A stretch of DNA of 64,000 nt from Arbacia lixula (taxonomy: Eukaryota; Echinodermata; Echinoidea; Arbacioida; Arbaciidae). Shown here piece by piece: positions 45,801 to 52,531 of this stretch (position 1 is the stretch's first letter; every line of letters starts with the position of its first letter). The notes under the pieces were generated by a model that worked only from the letters and a program-made list of their open reading frames with translations, made no database searches and had not been told where the DNA came from. The stretch is from positions 3,855,129 through 3,919,128 of the forward strand of contig OZ022581.1 of NCBI GenBank assembly GCA_963669155.1, written 5' to 3'. Position numbers and translations under genes: made by a program.

Positions 45801-46178
45801 CACAGTTCGCTCCCCCTTTAAAATGTTGATTTTCTCAAAAGGATCTGCTTCATTTTAGCGCATCACAAAATTAAAGCTTTAAAATATCATCTAGCTTTCT
45901 TATCCTTTTTGGTCAAACCTTCACTGATATGATTCTTTCATATGTTTCTGCTTTTACTGAAACTAACTTTACTTCAATGTAGACTATCCCTTTAAGATCG
46001 ACACATCTCTCTTACCTATGGAGAGGGCTATGATATCCTTGTCTGGGTTAGGGTCTAGCTTCATGCCATCCACAATGCCTCGGATGGGGTTAATGGTGCG
46101 CAGGGAAGCGTCGGATGCCTGCACCGTCCAGCGAACCTTCTTGCTGTGGTTGCACCCGTTCTCTCCGTTACCTTGCAT
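27734..46178 (-). CDS. tat: Tyrosine aminotransferase (complete coding gene, eleven coding exons)
   Basis: Coding segments on the minus strand are 46178-46016, 43284-43180, 42224-42157, 41628-41470, 39631-39493, 38567-38432, 37181-37112, 31097-30969, 30770-30687, 28836-28738 and 27871-27734. They sum to 1290 nt: 429 residues plus stop, in frame throughout. The enzyme transfers the amino group of tyrosine to 2-oxoglutarate with PLP, the first step of tyrosine breakdown in the cytosol. Key residues of the fold-type I aminotransferase are present: Asn195 in NNPSNPCGS, Asp223 and Tyr226 in [10 protein letters not shown], Lys256 (Schiff base) in TCGGLAKR, and Arg393 in YPNFFRVV. Spacings Asp-Lys (33) and Lys-Arg (137) fit vertebrate TAT. 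The N-terminus is shorter than the 454-residue human protein. All introns are GT-AG except the one after 38432, which has a GC donor. One intron carries a 5.1-kb LINE in the same orientation. Confidence 0.96.
28268..28510. repeat. Dispersed repeat family A, copy 2
   Basis: 'actgacattaagcaaaatta', 'gtgaagctatgactgtgaga' and 'actgttgattcctaccaagt' align with 1655-2010 and with the flanks of the LINE. It lies in the last TAT intron. Confidence 0.65.
28738..28836 (-). CDS. tat: TAT coding exon 10
   Basis: It encodes [20 protein letters not shown] through ESVFCLPGK, matching IEM..F..F..DVEF...L..EQSV.CLP. Acceptor TTGCAG; a cryptic AG six bases in would drop Cys-Gln. Donor AAG|GTAAG. Confidence 0.93.
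29728..29965. repeat. Diverged inverted-repeat element, related to 42960
   Basis: 'cccataattcaccccgcagc' and 'gcagtcctgtccactcctgg' resemble 42990-43060. An inner palindrome pairs 'tatcacttccgaggcgatct' with 'agatcgccgaggaagtgata' (about 29859-29951). A likely far end with 'gtgcattatgggaagacttt' is at 30620-30660, next to TAT exon 9. Confidence 0.5.
30687..30770 (-). CDS. tat: TAT coding exon 9
   Basis: It encodes [20 protein letters not shown] and PQGAMYLM. Phase 0 at both ends; acceptor TTTCCAG, donor ATG|GTGAGT. Confidence 0.95.
30969..31097 (-). CDS. tat: TAT coding exon 8
   Basis: 43 codons include [20 protein letters not shown], equal to the vertebrate 'LSQRILGPCT.VQGAL' block, and [10 protein letters not shown]. 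Phase 0 at both ends. The preceding intron (31098-37111) carries the LINE. Confidence 0.95.
31184..31433. repeat. 250-bp direct repeat, copy 1
   Basis: 'ctttgatacacacaatctcc' through 'caatactctgta' and 'aattgtaaatatgct' match 38853-39102 closely and in the same orientation. It lies between TAT exon 8 and the LINE. Confidence 0.9.
31503..31725. repeat. Dispersed repeat family A, copy 3, left part (LINE target)
   Basis: 'gttgactttgagcagaatca' to 'ctatgactgtgagatttcat' matches copies at 1655 and 28268. The sequence is cut at 31726 by the 3' end of the LINE and resumes at about 36858 ('ctgctgatccatgtcaattt'). Confidence 0.7.
32060..35065 (-). CDS. LINE ORF2: endonuclease and reverse transcriptase (1001 aa)
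   Basis: This is the protein that nicks the target and copies the element RNA. An apurinic-type endonuclease (EEP fold) spans about residues 50-265: [14 protein letters not shown] (near 81), GDWNIN (near 190), ITDHLPIF (near 258). The reverse transcriptase spans about 540-800: [30 protein letters not shown] (near 633), [14 protein letters not shown] and the catalytic FADDT (near 724). [15 protein letters not shown] and the C-terminal [14 protein letters not shown] block are typical of CR1/L2-group proteins. No RNase H domain is visible. The frame stays open about 55 codons upstream of the ATG, to a stop near 35236, without another ATG. No stop or frameshift is seen, so the element may be young. 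Confidence 0.95.
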   Translation of the reverse strand: MDVGEDLSSDFDFVNDIDPDLNFAQSGSSCNYFLSNEFKSRYMFKENEGFSLLHLNSRSLSKNFDSISHFISDLDAPFSIYGFSETWIHDNTPLLFDISGYDFYHNDRNNGRGGGVALFVRDNLDVSIRTDVHLPMELCESLFIEINLLSKKNIIVGVIYRDPKTNISHFNDCLNICLEKLQKENKEVYIMGDWNINVLNYSSVKCINDFVNVLYDNSFHPLIDKPTRISLSSATLIDNIVTNVLCKETNSGIFYNCITDHLPIFTVVPTSSISHNSKETINTPVYRLINETTIQHFKNDLSKIDWSEVQNNSDANSAYNTFLSKFQEIYNSNFIFKKCKKRKAPRKPWITRSFLKSMSTRDKLYKCFCNKRSRGNERKFKSYRNKLNKILLVARKNYYADLLLKHKHDMKKTWQVINAIINKKKRKSLPEYFLKDGVRLTDYQNIVNEFNAYFSNIASTIYNNAVHNSDHNTFASYLPTACQNTIFFYPTNEHEILEIVRNLKMKDSTGFDDISPRILKTVIHYIKAPLIAIFNNSLSTGVVPTQLKIGKITPVYKKGDEHIFENYRPITILPCFSKILERIVANRLLVHLDKYNLLSDCQYGFRANHSCELALIDVHDYLMSNVQKKLHSYGIFIDLTKAFDLIDHKILLYKLTNFGVRGISHKWFTEYLCNRYQFVSYNSYRSPNAKMTCGVPQGSILGPLLFLLYINDLCKSSSFFHFTLFADDTTIIASHENIDRLSEITNNELSKVTQWFKANRLTINTEKTKLLYFGNSKSCDVSNIEIFIDHVKLSFSPSVRFLGILFDNKLSFDDYRREVSNKISKNVGLLFKLQSVLPETHLFMLYNSLVLSYIQYCNVVWASTAPTKLDTIYKLQKKALRICTSSSYISPSKPLFLRLKTLNIFDLTKFKIAQLMYRNENNLLPVNIANFFSYNTQFHNHNTRSSSKLHYHQVKTTKILQLFRHQGPIIWNSLSSNITSSSTISSFKDKLKITFLSKYST
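35613..36593 (-). CDS. LINE ORF1: RNA-binding chaperone-like protein (326 aa)
   Basis: ORF1 proteins package the element RNA. A basic, low-complexity N-terminus ([20 protein letters not shown]) is followed by a coiled coil at about residues 105-170 ([20 protein letters not shown] and LQNEVEKN...). An RRM-like domain then starts near 179 with [12 protein letters not shown] and continues through IDRSHRSGK and [19 protein letters not shown]. The order coiled coil - RRM - C-terminal domain is the L1-type ORF1 layout, also found in some CR1/L2 elements. ATG at 36530 ([14 protein letters not shown]) is an alternative, perhaps better, start. ORF1 ends 547 nt before ORF2. Confidence 0.88.
   Translation of the reverse strand: MSPCSIELVICECEPVTLYVMAELTSNNDCEIHDSPAMLPHARPKRGARTTSPKTTRTRKQNTQPKVTPTDEKVDTSANSEDISNILKQLLTDDEFSRLLQQCVSKIVSSSIIEVREEIVKRLREVEDKLEKQESLLFDLQNEVEKNHTNITALEATVTKMSNTIQSLTRSADDIQQYSRRNSIRVYGIPEVPGENTDEQVLEVASKHLKCPLTKEDIDRSHRSGKARIVGPGNNKPKPRPILVKLCSYRKKTEIMKVKKNLKNTGLSIHEDLTSARYELLMKCIDSSKVEAAWTVDGRILVTVKSTKDGTPVKKLISTQTQLDHL
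36858..36915. repeat. Dispersed repeat family A, copy 3, right part
   Basis: 'ctgctgatccatgtcaattt' then 'catgacttctg' and 'gctaccctatct' correspond to 1937-2000. With 31503-31725 it makes one repeat copy split by the LINE. Confidence 0.65.
37112..37181 (-). CDS. tat: TAT coding exon 7
   Basis: It encodes [20 protein letters not shown] and EEE, matching the family's (W/Y)LVPGWRLGW(I/V)LIHD. The acceptor TTTGCAG lies immediately next to the 40-bp minisatellite. Donor GAG|GTTAGT. Confidence 0.95.
37190..38325. repeat. 40-bp minisatellite, about 28 copies, filling a TAT intron
   Basis: The unit 'tcaacattaaagggacacgg' + 'tcagaacatggaaagtcaag' repeats with period 40; a few units lack four bases ('cagtcagaatgg'). 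Two unit types alternate (tcagaac/tcacatc), which suggests higher-order duplication. The array occupies about 91% of the intron 37182-38431. Confidence 0.97.
38432..38567 (-). CDS. tat: TAT coding exon 6 (catalytic lysine; GC donor)
   Basis: It encodes [20 protein letters not shown] through [11 protein letters not shown] plus two bases of Arg257. It carries Asp223, Tyr226 and Lys256. The donor is AAAAG|GCAAGT, a GC donor with otherwise perfect consensus; the frame joins exon 7 exactly (AG|A = Arg). Confidence 0.94.
38700..38852. mobile_element. TTAA-type MITE family C, truncated copy
   Basis: 'aggatcataactttctcatc' and 'gattttcatcagaccttcac' match the right arm of the copies at 19247, 45311 and 62168. 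The left arm is much shortened. It abuts the 250-bp direct repeat at 38853. Confidence 0.7.
38853..39102. repeat. 250-bp direct repeat, copy 2
   Basis: Near-identical to 31184-31433, with a few substitutions ('gtggctggcacacaaag' versus 'gtaactggtacacaaag'). It lies in the intron between TAT exons 5 and 6. Confidence 0.9.
39493..39631 (-). CDS. tat: TAT coding exon 5
   Basis: It encodes [20 protein letters not shown], then [20 protein letters not shown] and [15 protein letters not shown] contains the PLP-contacting Asn195. Ends in phase 1 at AAAG|GTTGGT. Confidence 0.95.
40015..40505. repeat. GA-rich low-complexity tract
   Basis: Purine-rich sequence with (GGGA)n and (GAGA)n patches. Overlapping ORFs of up to 136 codons here are compositional. 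It lies in the TAT intron between exons 4 and 5. Confidence 0.9.
41085..41265. repeat. Imperfect tandem repeat around TATTGACTGA
   Basis: 'atattgactgatgaaagaca' and variants recur about seven times. It lies in a TAT intron. Confidence 0.85.
41470..41628 (-). CDS. tat: TAT coding exon 4
   Basis: 53 codons include [20 protein letters not shown] and [14 protein letters not shown], part of the PLP phosphate-binding region and the P-x-P-G-F motif. Phase 0 at both ends; donor CAA|GTAAGA. Confidence 0.95.
42157..42224 (-). CDS. tat: TAT coding exon 3
   Basis: It encodes [20 protein letters not shown], then TSE. GTGCAG acceptor and GAG|GTTTGT donor. It corresponds to the S-REEIA..Y region of vertebrate TAT. 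Confidence 0.93.
42270..42504. mobile_element. TA-flanked MITE family B, copy 2 (full length, 235 bp)
   Basis: The best copy: CACAACAGCTCAAAGG...CATTTGAGCTGTAGTG with flanking TA. Long arms pair across the centre ('gtccagttcagcatgaaaca' and its complement). It lies 45 bp upstream (on the transcript) of TAT exon 3. Confidence 0.9.
42960..43156. repeat. Inverted-repeat element (~200 bp)
   Basis: 'ggaaagtctttcccataatg' + 'cac' pairs with 'gtgcattatgggaggtcttt' + 'ccc'; outer 'ttccgtatag'/'cttatatggagaa' extends it. Related sequence is at 29728-30660. It ends about 25 bp from TAT exon 2. Confidence 0.7.
43180..43284 (-). CDS. tat: TAT coding exon 2
   Basis: It encodes [16 protein letters not shown] to [12 protein letters not shown], matching the family's GDPTVFGNL...GKYNGYAPSIG. 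Phase is 1 at both ends. CTCCTAG acceptor, GTCG|GTAAG donor. Confidence 0.95.
44084..44182. repeat. Short foldback repeat
   Basis: 'catgaaaccttactagccta' pairs with 'taggcttagtaaggtttaat'. About 100 bp in all; no coding capacity. Confidence 0.75.
45311..45991. mobile_element. TTAA-flanked MITE family C, copy next to TAT exon 1 (681 bp)
   Basis: AGGGAAAGTCCAC... and ...GTAGACTATCCCT are flanked by TTAA (45307-45310 and 45992-45995). Arms share 'aaacatgaaagaaacatata' and 'cataagaaa'-type blocks with 19247 and 62168. No transposase. Confidence 0.85.
46016..46178 (-). CDS. tat: TAT coding exon 1
   Basis: It encodes residues 1-54 plus one base, including [20 protein letters not shown] and [12 protein letters not shown], the conserved N-terminal block of TAT. 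ATG at 46178 has A at -3 and lies downstream of stops in this frame. A TTGCAG acceptor at 46260-46262 suggests a 5'UTR exon boundary at 46259. A MITE ends 25 bp from the donor. Confidence 0.94.
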
Positions 46179-46342
46179 CGTGAGGAGTCACTCTCAAACC
46201 GGCTTGGATGCAACTGTAGGGTGTGTTTGCTAGGGAAAGCCTCTGACACCAGCAGTAATCTGCAATGTAACAACATGGCATGAAGTGAATGGAAGTGCAT
46301 GTGTGGACATTTGTACAATGAAATCCTGTCTAATTGAAATAG

Positions 46343-46345
<3 letters not shown>

Positions 46346-46405
<60 letters not shown>
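46346..46405. repeat. GA/GACA microsatellite
   Basis: (GA)n followed by (GACA)n. It lies about 90 bp upstream of the proposed TAT 5'UTR acceptor. Confidence 0.95.
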
Positions 46406-46412
<7 letters not shown>

Positions 46413-48401
46413 TATCGAGAGGCAGAGAAATTTAGAGACAGACAAGCCAGACAAACAAAACATGAGGAGAAAGAGGAAAAGGAGAAGTGAGGGGATAGTG
46501 ATCATAGCATGACCTATATGATCCACTTCATCTGATAGTCTTAATCTCTTTTCCATCCCCATGCCAATTTCTTTCTACCCCCACTCCATTCCACACCAAC
46601 CAACCCCCTTTCCACCGCCCCCCCCCCCCCCCCTCATTCTGATCTAACTCCACACCTACATTGTAAATACCTTCATGTGCAGGACATTCTATGCGTGTTT
46701 TAATTAGTACCAGCATAGAAATTTGAGCAGGCAGAATAGCTGGCATGTAGCCAGTGTAACCTATGGCATCTATAGCTGTCACACTGGCAGGTTTGAGGAG
46801 CTCAGGCAAAAGGAAAAATACTTTAATAGGTGCTACGTTTCAAGTCTAGCGAAAACACTGAACCATGCAGTGCATGCTGCCTTTTTGAAAAAAATACCTT
46901 CTTTTTAAAGAGACCTCTTTTGCTATTGATGGGAGCTCTATTCTACCTTAAAGTGAATTTTTGGCACAGATTAAGAATCTAATCTGCATTGACAAAGGGT
47001 GGGGGTGGGATAGGGGAGGGGCGGGTTATGTAATCTAAACTTGCTTCAAATCTTGCAATCAAATGCATTGTGTTACTGTTACAGAGCCCCTGGTGCCAAC
47101 CTTCTTGTTCAAATTGAAATATCATAACTCTGAAGAAAAAATATGCTGTAATGGAAAACATTTGATCTTTCCTTTAAATCATTAAGCACCAACAGTATTT
47201 TTTATGAATACAATGAGACTAACAATGAAGAAGAAAGACAAGAAGAGGGAGAATCCATGCCCACATACATACAGTTGTTAGAGTTCACTCTAAACAAATG
47301 TCATTTGAATGCTGATGAGAAATGAACATCTGGTATGTCTACAGGTCTGAACCTGGACTTGAATGTAGTTCACTGAGCAAACAGGTTGATGATAAGAGGT
47401 CTATCATACACAAAACAGCTCTGAAATAATCAGAATCATGGCGAGTCTTTAAATCACTCATTACTGTGAGTGACTGCACAGACAAACCTATTACTCTTGT
47501 AACAGACTCATATATACTAATACACCATACATGTAAGTGACTGAAAATGTACGGGTAGGGACAAAGGCTACCCTAAACTTTAGACTGATACATAGTTACA
47601 CAAAAAGAAATGTGAAACTTCCTTCTTCATACAGTCAGGAATACTGATTCACTGAACATCACTGTTCTTAGTAAAAAATTAAAGTGATGAAATGGAGATG
47701 AGCAGGACAGAACACAAGACAACAGATGGACCAAGAAACTCACAGAATGGCAACCAAAAACAGGCAAGCGAAGAAGAGGTTGACTACAGAGAAGGTGGAG
47801 AGACGAAATATCAACACACACAAACACAGCAACATGGAACAGAATGACAGCAAATAGAAACGAATGGAAACTGATTGAGGAGAGATTCATCCAACAATGG
47901 TTGAACAATGCCTGATGATGAATGTTCTTACTGCCATCAATGTTGTGGGCACGACCATGAATGCAATCAATTTAACAAAAGAAAACAACAGGCTAAAAAT
48001 GTTTCGTTAATAAGCATGGGGCAAGTCAATACAAAAAAAAAGTCTAACCGTTGTTCATTCATGCATAGATCAATAGATGTGGTCTGATGCTTAGTCAAGC
48101 TATTTTGCTTACGTTGAATTATTGTTATTTCAATCATTCATCCTTATCCAGCCAAACAGCCAGTGCATAGTTAATATAATTTTAAGGGGAAATTGTCTGG
48201 TATTCCAAATCACAAAGGTAAGATGAAATGCAAAAGACATAGGGTTGTATTCTAAAATTATCCTTAATAGAAAAACATTTTGAGGTACGGAATCTTTGGA
48301 GAAATATGAAACTGGCAATGCATAGTTCACATTGCAAGGTGTTCCTACAGTGACTATCACTATTGTATGATTTGTATCATATCAAGTTTGCAAAAGTAGA
48401 G
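46406..48401. other. TAT upstream sequence or first intron
   Basis: AT-rich, with a C run at 46618-46634. No gene recognised. If TAT has a distal 5'UTR exon (see 55043) this is intronic. Confidence 0.45.
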
Positions 48402-49193
48402 GGGTCTGTTCACGAAGTTGGGAACCTTTTTGTGGCATTTTATCATAACTTTTAAAATAAGACTTATCTAAAGTTGGTCATTTTATGTAACATTTGTGTA
48501 ACCTTAACTCAAAACATTTTGTTTCATGCTACTTTTCAAATAATATTAGAAATTGTACAAAAATTAGGGTTCTGGATGTAACAAGGACACGATGTCCATG
48601 TTACATCCGCAACTGTTTATTTTTGGTTTTACAGCAAATCAGTATTACCAATCATTAAAGGTATTGGTGTGATTACTATTGGGTACATGTCTGATGCAAT
48701 GCAACAAAAATTGGAATAAACAAATACTTGATTCACTGACTTCTGATGAATTGGTTGTGGATGTAATGGTGTCCAAATGTGTGACAAAAATTGACCCATT
48801 TTGGAAACTGTTACATCCACAACCAGTTCTTCAGATGTCAGTGAATAAAGTATTTGTTTGTTCCTATTTTCGTTGCATTGCATCAGCCATGTACCCCATA
48901 GTTACCACACGAATACTCATCATGATTGGTATTACTGATTTGCTGTAAAACCAAAAATAAACAGTTGCGGATGTAACACGGACACCGTGTCCGTGTTACA
49001 TCCAGAGCCCTAATTTTTGTACAATTTCTAATATTATTTGAAAAGTAGGATAAAACAAAAGGTGTTTAGATCTTTAAATGCTTCATGAAGGTAACACAAA
49101 TATTACATCAAATGCCCAACTTTAGATAAGTCATATTTTAAAAGTTATGATAAATTGTCACAAAAAGGGTTCCCAACTTTGTGAACAGACCCA
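48402..49193. mobile_element. 792-bp near-complete palindrome (foldback element)
   Basis: GGGTCTGTTCACGAAGTTGG at the left pairs with CCAACTTTGTGAACAGACCC at the right. Pairing continues inward through 'ggatgtaaca...gttacatcc', 'ttggttttacagcaaatcag' and 'atgcaatgcaac' to a centre near 48797. AGAG flanks both ends (48398-48401 and 49194-49197). No coding capacity. Confidence 0.88.
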
Positions 49194-50390
49194 GAGACTC
49201 TTTTGTCTAGCTGCCACGTGTTGTCTACTGTTGGCTACAGGCCTACGTGTGTATAACCCACAAATCAAACCACTGGTTGATACAGTGCATGCAGAGAGCT
49301 GCCTCAGAATCCCAGATGACTGGTAACCCCTTAGAGGGGATACTGACATTTAACCTGTTGCTCACGGTTAGATTTGGGGCTCATGTGAACACTGGTCCAG
49401 TTAGGCTTCAACATTTGCCATTGAATATTGCAGACATGACCACAAAGGGGTGCAATTTGATGTTAGTTCATACTTCAGAGCCTGTTGTTTATTGTGCATA
49501 CAGCAGATTGCATGGGAGTTGTGCTGCTCAGTATCTGAGTGGAAAAAAAACCCAGCCCACTTTTTTCCTTTGTCACCATCATCAGCTACCATCTATAGAA
49601 TGAATATTGAACCTCAAGCTTGCTCAGAAATTGATTTTTCAGTCAGCGCTCTAGATACATGCTGATGTTAGTCCATTTTCAAAATTGTTGAGATTCTGAA
49701 TAGCAGCCTTTCATGTGATATGTACAGTACATGCAGTAATTATCACATTGATGTTAGACATGCATGGAATCTAGTTGCCAGAATGTGTTTATTGTTGTTC
49801 AATGTTCTGTAGTTCTTTTCCTTTGGCATTCAAAGGACGCACAGGTCAAAAATTGCAATGATTTCATCTTTGAAGCCCTGCCATCACCCCCATCGCCCCC
49901 CCCCCCCCCTTGTCAAAGAAATAATGCTGCCCTCATTGTTTGTCACATCCTGTGTAATGCTTGAATACAAACCATCCACTCAGTGAGAACAAAGAATCAA
50001 GGTTGGCATTCAGTTGAAAGGACAAAAATCATGTCTTTATTTATTTTGTCTGTATGCTGTCTGCCTTTACGAGATTGCAGTTAAAGTCATTGATTATTTC
50101 AAGATTCAATCTACAGTATGAGAGGCACACTGAAAAAGTCAGCAATTTCTGTCCAATTTATTTTTAGAAATGGAAAGATCTGTTCATCATTTCCAGGTTC
50201 CTAGCTGTACAATGTGTATAGTTAGGGTGGTGGATAGGATCCATACATTGTAGACTTTTGTCCTAATCAAAACCTAAATTCAAGGTAAGGGATTATAGTA
50301 GTGATCGTTGAAGGATGAAGATTACAGGAACAGGAGTCATGGCCAGGTCGTTCTGCCACGACAACAGGTTCCATTCTTTTTCGTTCATTT

Positions 50391-51000
50391 ACAGGATGGA
50401 GCACGCTATCCTTACTACTGGGTGTATGCCTAAAATTTCTTTGTAAATTGAAATTACCCCAGACAGCCCTTTCACTAAAATCTAGCCGATTTGTCCATAC
50501 GGCGGAGTACTCATGAATATTAATGAGTCAGATGAAATGACACTCTTTCGGTATTTGTTTCCATGTTGTCGTGTCTTGACCCGTGAACTAGAAAAAGCTT
50601 GCGTGGTTAAGTTGCTGCCCAGTTAACAGTAGATTGCAGGTTCAAATCCCGTCTGGTTCCAAGATTTTTGTCTGACTTGTTTTTCATTCATTTACAGGAT
50701 GGAGCGCTCTATCCTTACTACTGGGTGTATGCCTAAAATTTCTTTGTAAATTGAAATTACCCCAGAAAGCCCTTTTACTAAAATCTAGCCGAATTGTCCA
50801 CACGGCGGACTACTCATGAATATTAATGAGTCAGAAGAAATGAGACTCTTTCAGTATTTTTTTCCATGTTGTCGTTTCTTGACCCATGAACTAGAAATAG
50901 CTTGTGTGGTTAAGTCGCTGCCCGGTTAACAGTAGATTGCAGATCCCGTCAAATCCTGTCTCGTTCCAAGATTTTTGTCTGACTTGTTTTTCGTTCATTT
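50391..51000. repeat. Tandem duplication of a 303-bp unit with a tRNA-like segment
   Basis: Two adjacent copies (50394 and 50697 start with the same 'ggatggagc') share 'ctactgggtgtatgcctaaa', 'catgaatattaatgagtcag' and 'agtagattgcag'. Each contains a segment like a tRNA 3' half; in copy 1 it includes GGTTCAAATCC, a good polymerase III B box (about 50639-50649). A tRNA-derived SINE in tandem is the likely reading. Confidence 0.7.
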
Positions 51001-51601
51001 CGTTCATTTTCGTTCATTTCGTTCAGCCAAAAAAACATGTGTGTCTGATCTTTTGACAGAGAATCGTTTAACGAGTCACCGAGACCATAGCTTTACCTTC
51101 ACATGACAGTCCTTCCTCTTCCTCACATAATCCCTGCCATGTACATGTACAGGAGCATTACACATCTACGGTACACTTTATGATGCCACAGGAGGCTATA
51201 AGTAGAAGAAAATATAGAGGAATAGGGATGATCTTCTCTACCAGCATCTTGGCACTAAACAGGAAGAAATTAAATATTACTGCCACTCCTGCTGCTCTGA
51301 AGTTGATACACAATATAACACACTACATGTACCCTATACTGCCCTACTCTGACAAAAGGAAGCAAGTGACAAATCACTAAAATCTGGGTTATTGGTATTC
51401 AGAGATTGTACCCAGCATTCCCTACATACAGCCAAAATCTGGACGAGAAATATTCATCTTGCTGCGAGATATTCAATCTAACATGATGTGGTGTTGCACT
51501 GATGCCAATGCAAGTGACAGACACATTTTGCTCAAACAAGAAAAGTCTCTATTATTAGTTGCTTCCTTTTGTCAGATTAGGACAGTACAGATGACATACA
51601 T

Positions 51602-51790
51602 TCTAGCCTAGCTTCCAGGCTGTTGGGAATTTCTATTTAAACCAAACTATTCAATAGAGGGGTCTGGTCACAGAAGACTGATCAATCTCCATTTCTTGTC
51701 CGGCTCCTCTTAAGACTGAGAACAGAGAAGAATGTACACCATCTCCAGTCTTAACTTTAGTAGACTCCATTTTTCAGTTTGGATAAGAAA
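51602..51790. repeat. Dispersed repeat family D, copy 3
   Basis: 'cctagcttccaggctgttgg' to 'cacagaagactgatcaatct' resembles 20765 and 27238. Ends with an A-run ('gataagaaaaaaaaagtc'). Confidence 0.6.
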
Positions 51791-52423
51791 AAAAAAGTCT
51801 AACATCTTATGTATTCCTCTGTCTATGTACGTGCAGGACTGTGCACCTTGCCAACTTGGCAAGATGGTACTTAGCCAGGGCAGGGGTGACCACTTGCGAG
51901 AGAGTAGGACATAAATTTAATATAATTTTTATTTGCTATTCAAAGTTAGCCTGTCCCTTTTGCAGACCTAATTCTGAAAGTTCCCTTTCTTTGTCATCAT
52001 ATGAGAAAGAGTGGCTGTACAACCTTTCCCTGGAATCAACAAAGCATAATATTCTGTTTTGAGGAAATAATCTTCGAAAATTGATTGCACTTTCTTTTTT
52101 CGTACCACGAACATAGTCAAATCTCAGTGAAAACTAGATAGATTTTCATTTATTGTACAGGAGTAATAGTACCTCTGACCTTAAAATTTCGCAGTTAGTA
52201 TCCCAAAGATATGTGCTAAATATGTGCAAACTTTCATGAAATTTGCAGATGTTTGTAAAAGGGACGGGCCATCTTTAATGCTCATTTAATTTCGTGTCAA
52301 AAATAAGTAAAATTTATTTGGCTTTTGCTAAAAAATTTCAAAAAGATAATGGCTAAAATAGTCAATTTCGACTGAGCATCATATACAAAATTAATTCAAA
52401 AACAACAATTGTCAGCACAGGGA

Positions 52424-52531
52424 CACTCCAGCTCAAAGGAATTGGCCTAGGGAAAGGGAAAGGGAAGAAAGGGAAGGAGCCACAGTTTTAAACCGTGGTA
52501 TATTTTGTCCAGTTCAGCATGAGCTGTAGTG
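52424..52531. mobile_element. TA-type MITE family B, internally deleted copy (108 bp)
   Basis: It keeps the left arm (CACTCCAGCTCAAAGGAATT to 'gtccagttcagcat'), then jumps directly to the terminal GAGCTGTAGTG. The right flank is TA; the left flank is GA. The deletion removes most of the second arm. Confidence 0.85.

Noticed and set aside
47627-47908. 93-codon Phe/Leu/Ser-rich minus-strand ORF
   Set aside because: Composition-driven; no motif or neighbour supports it.
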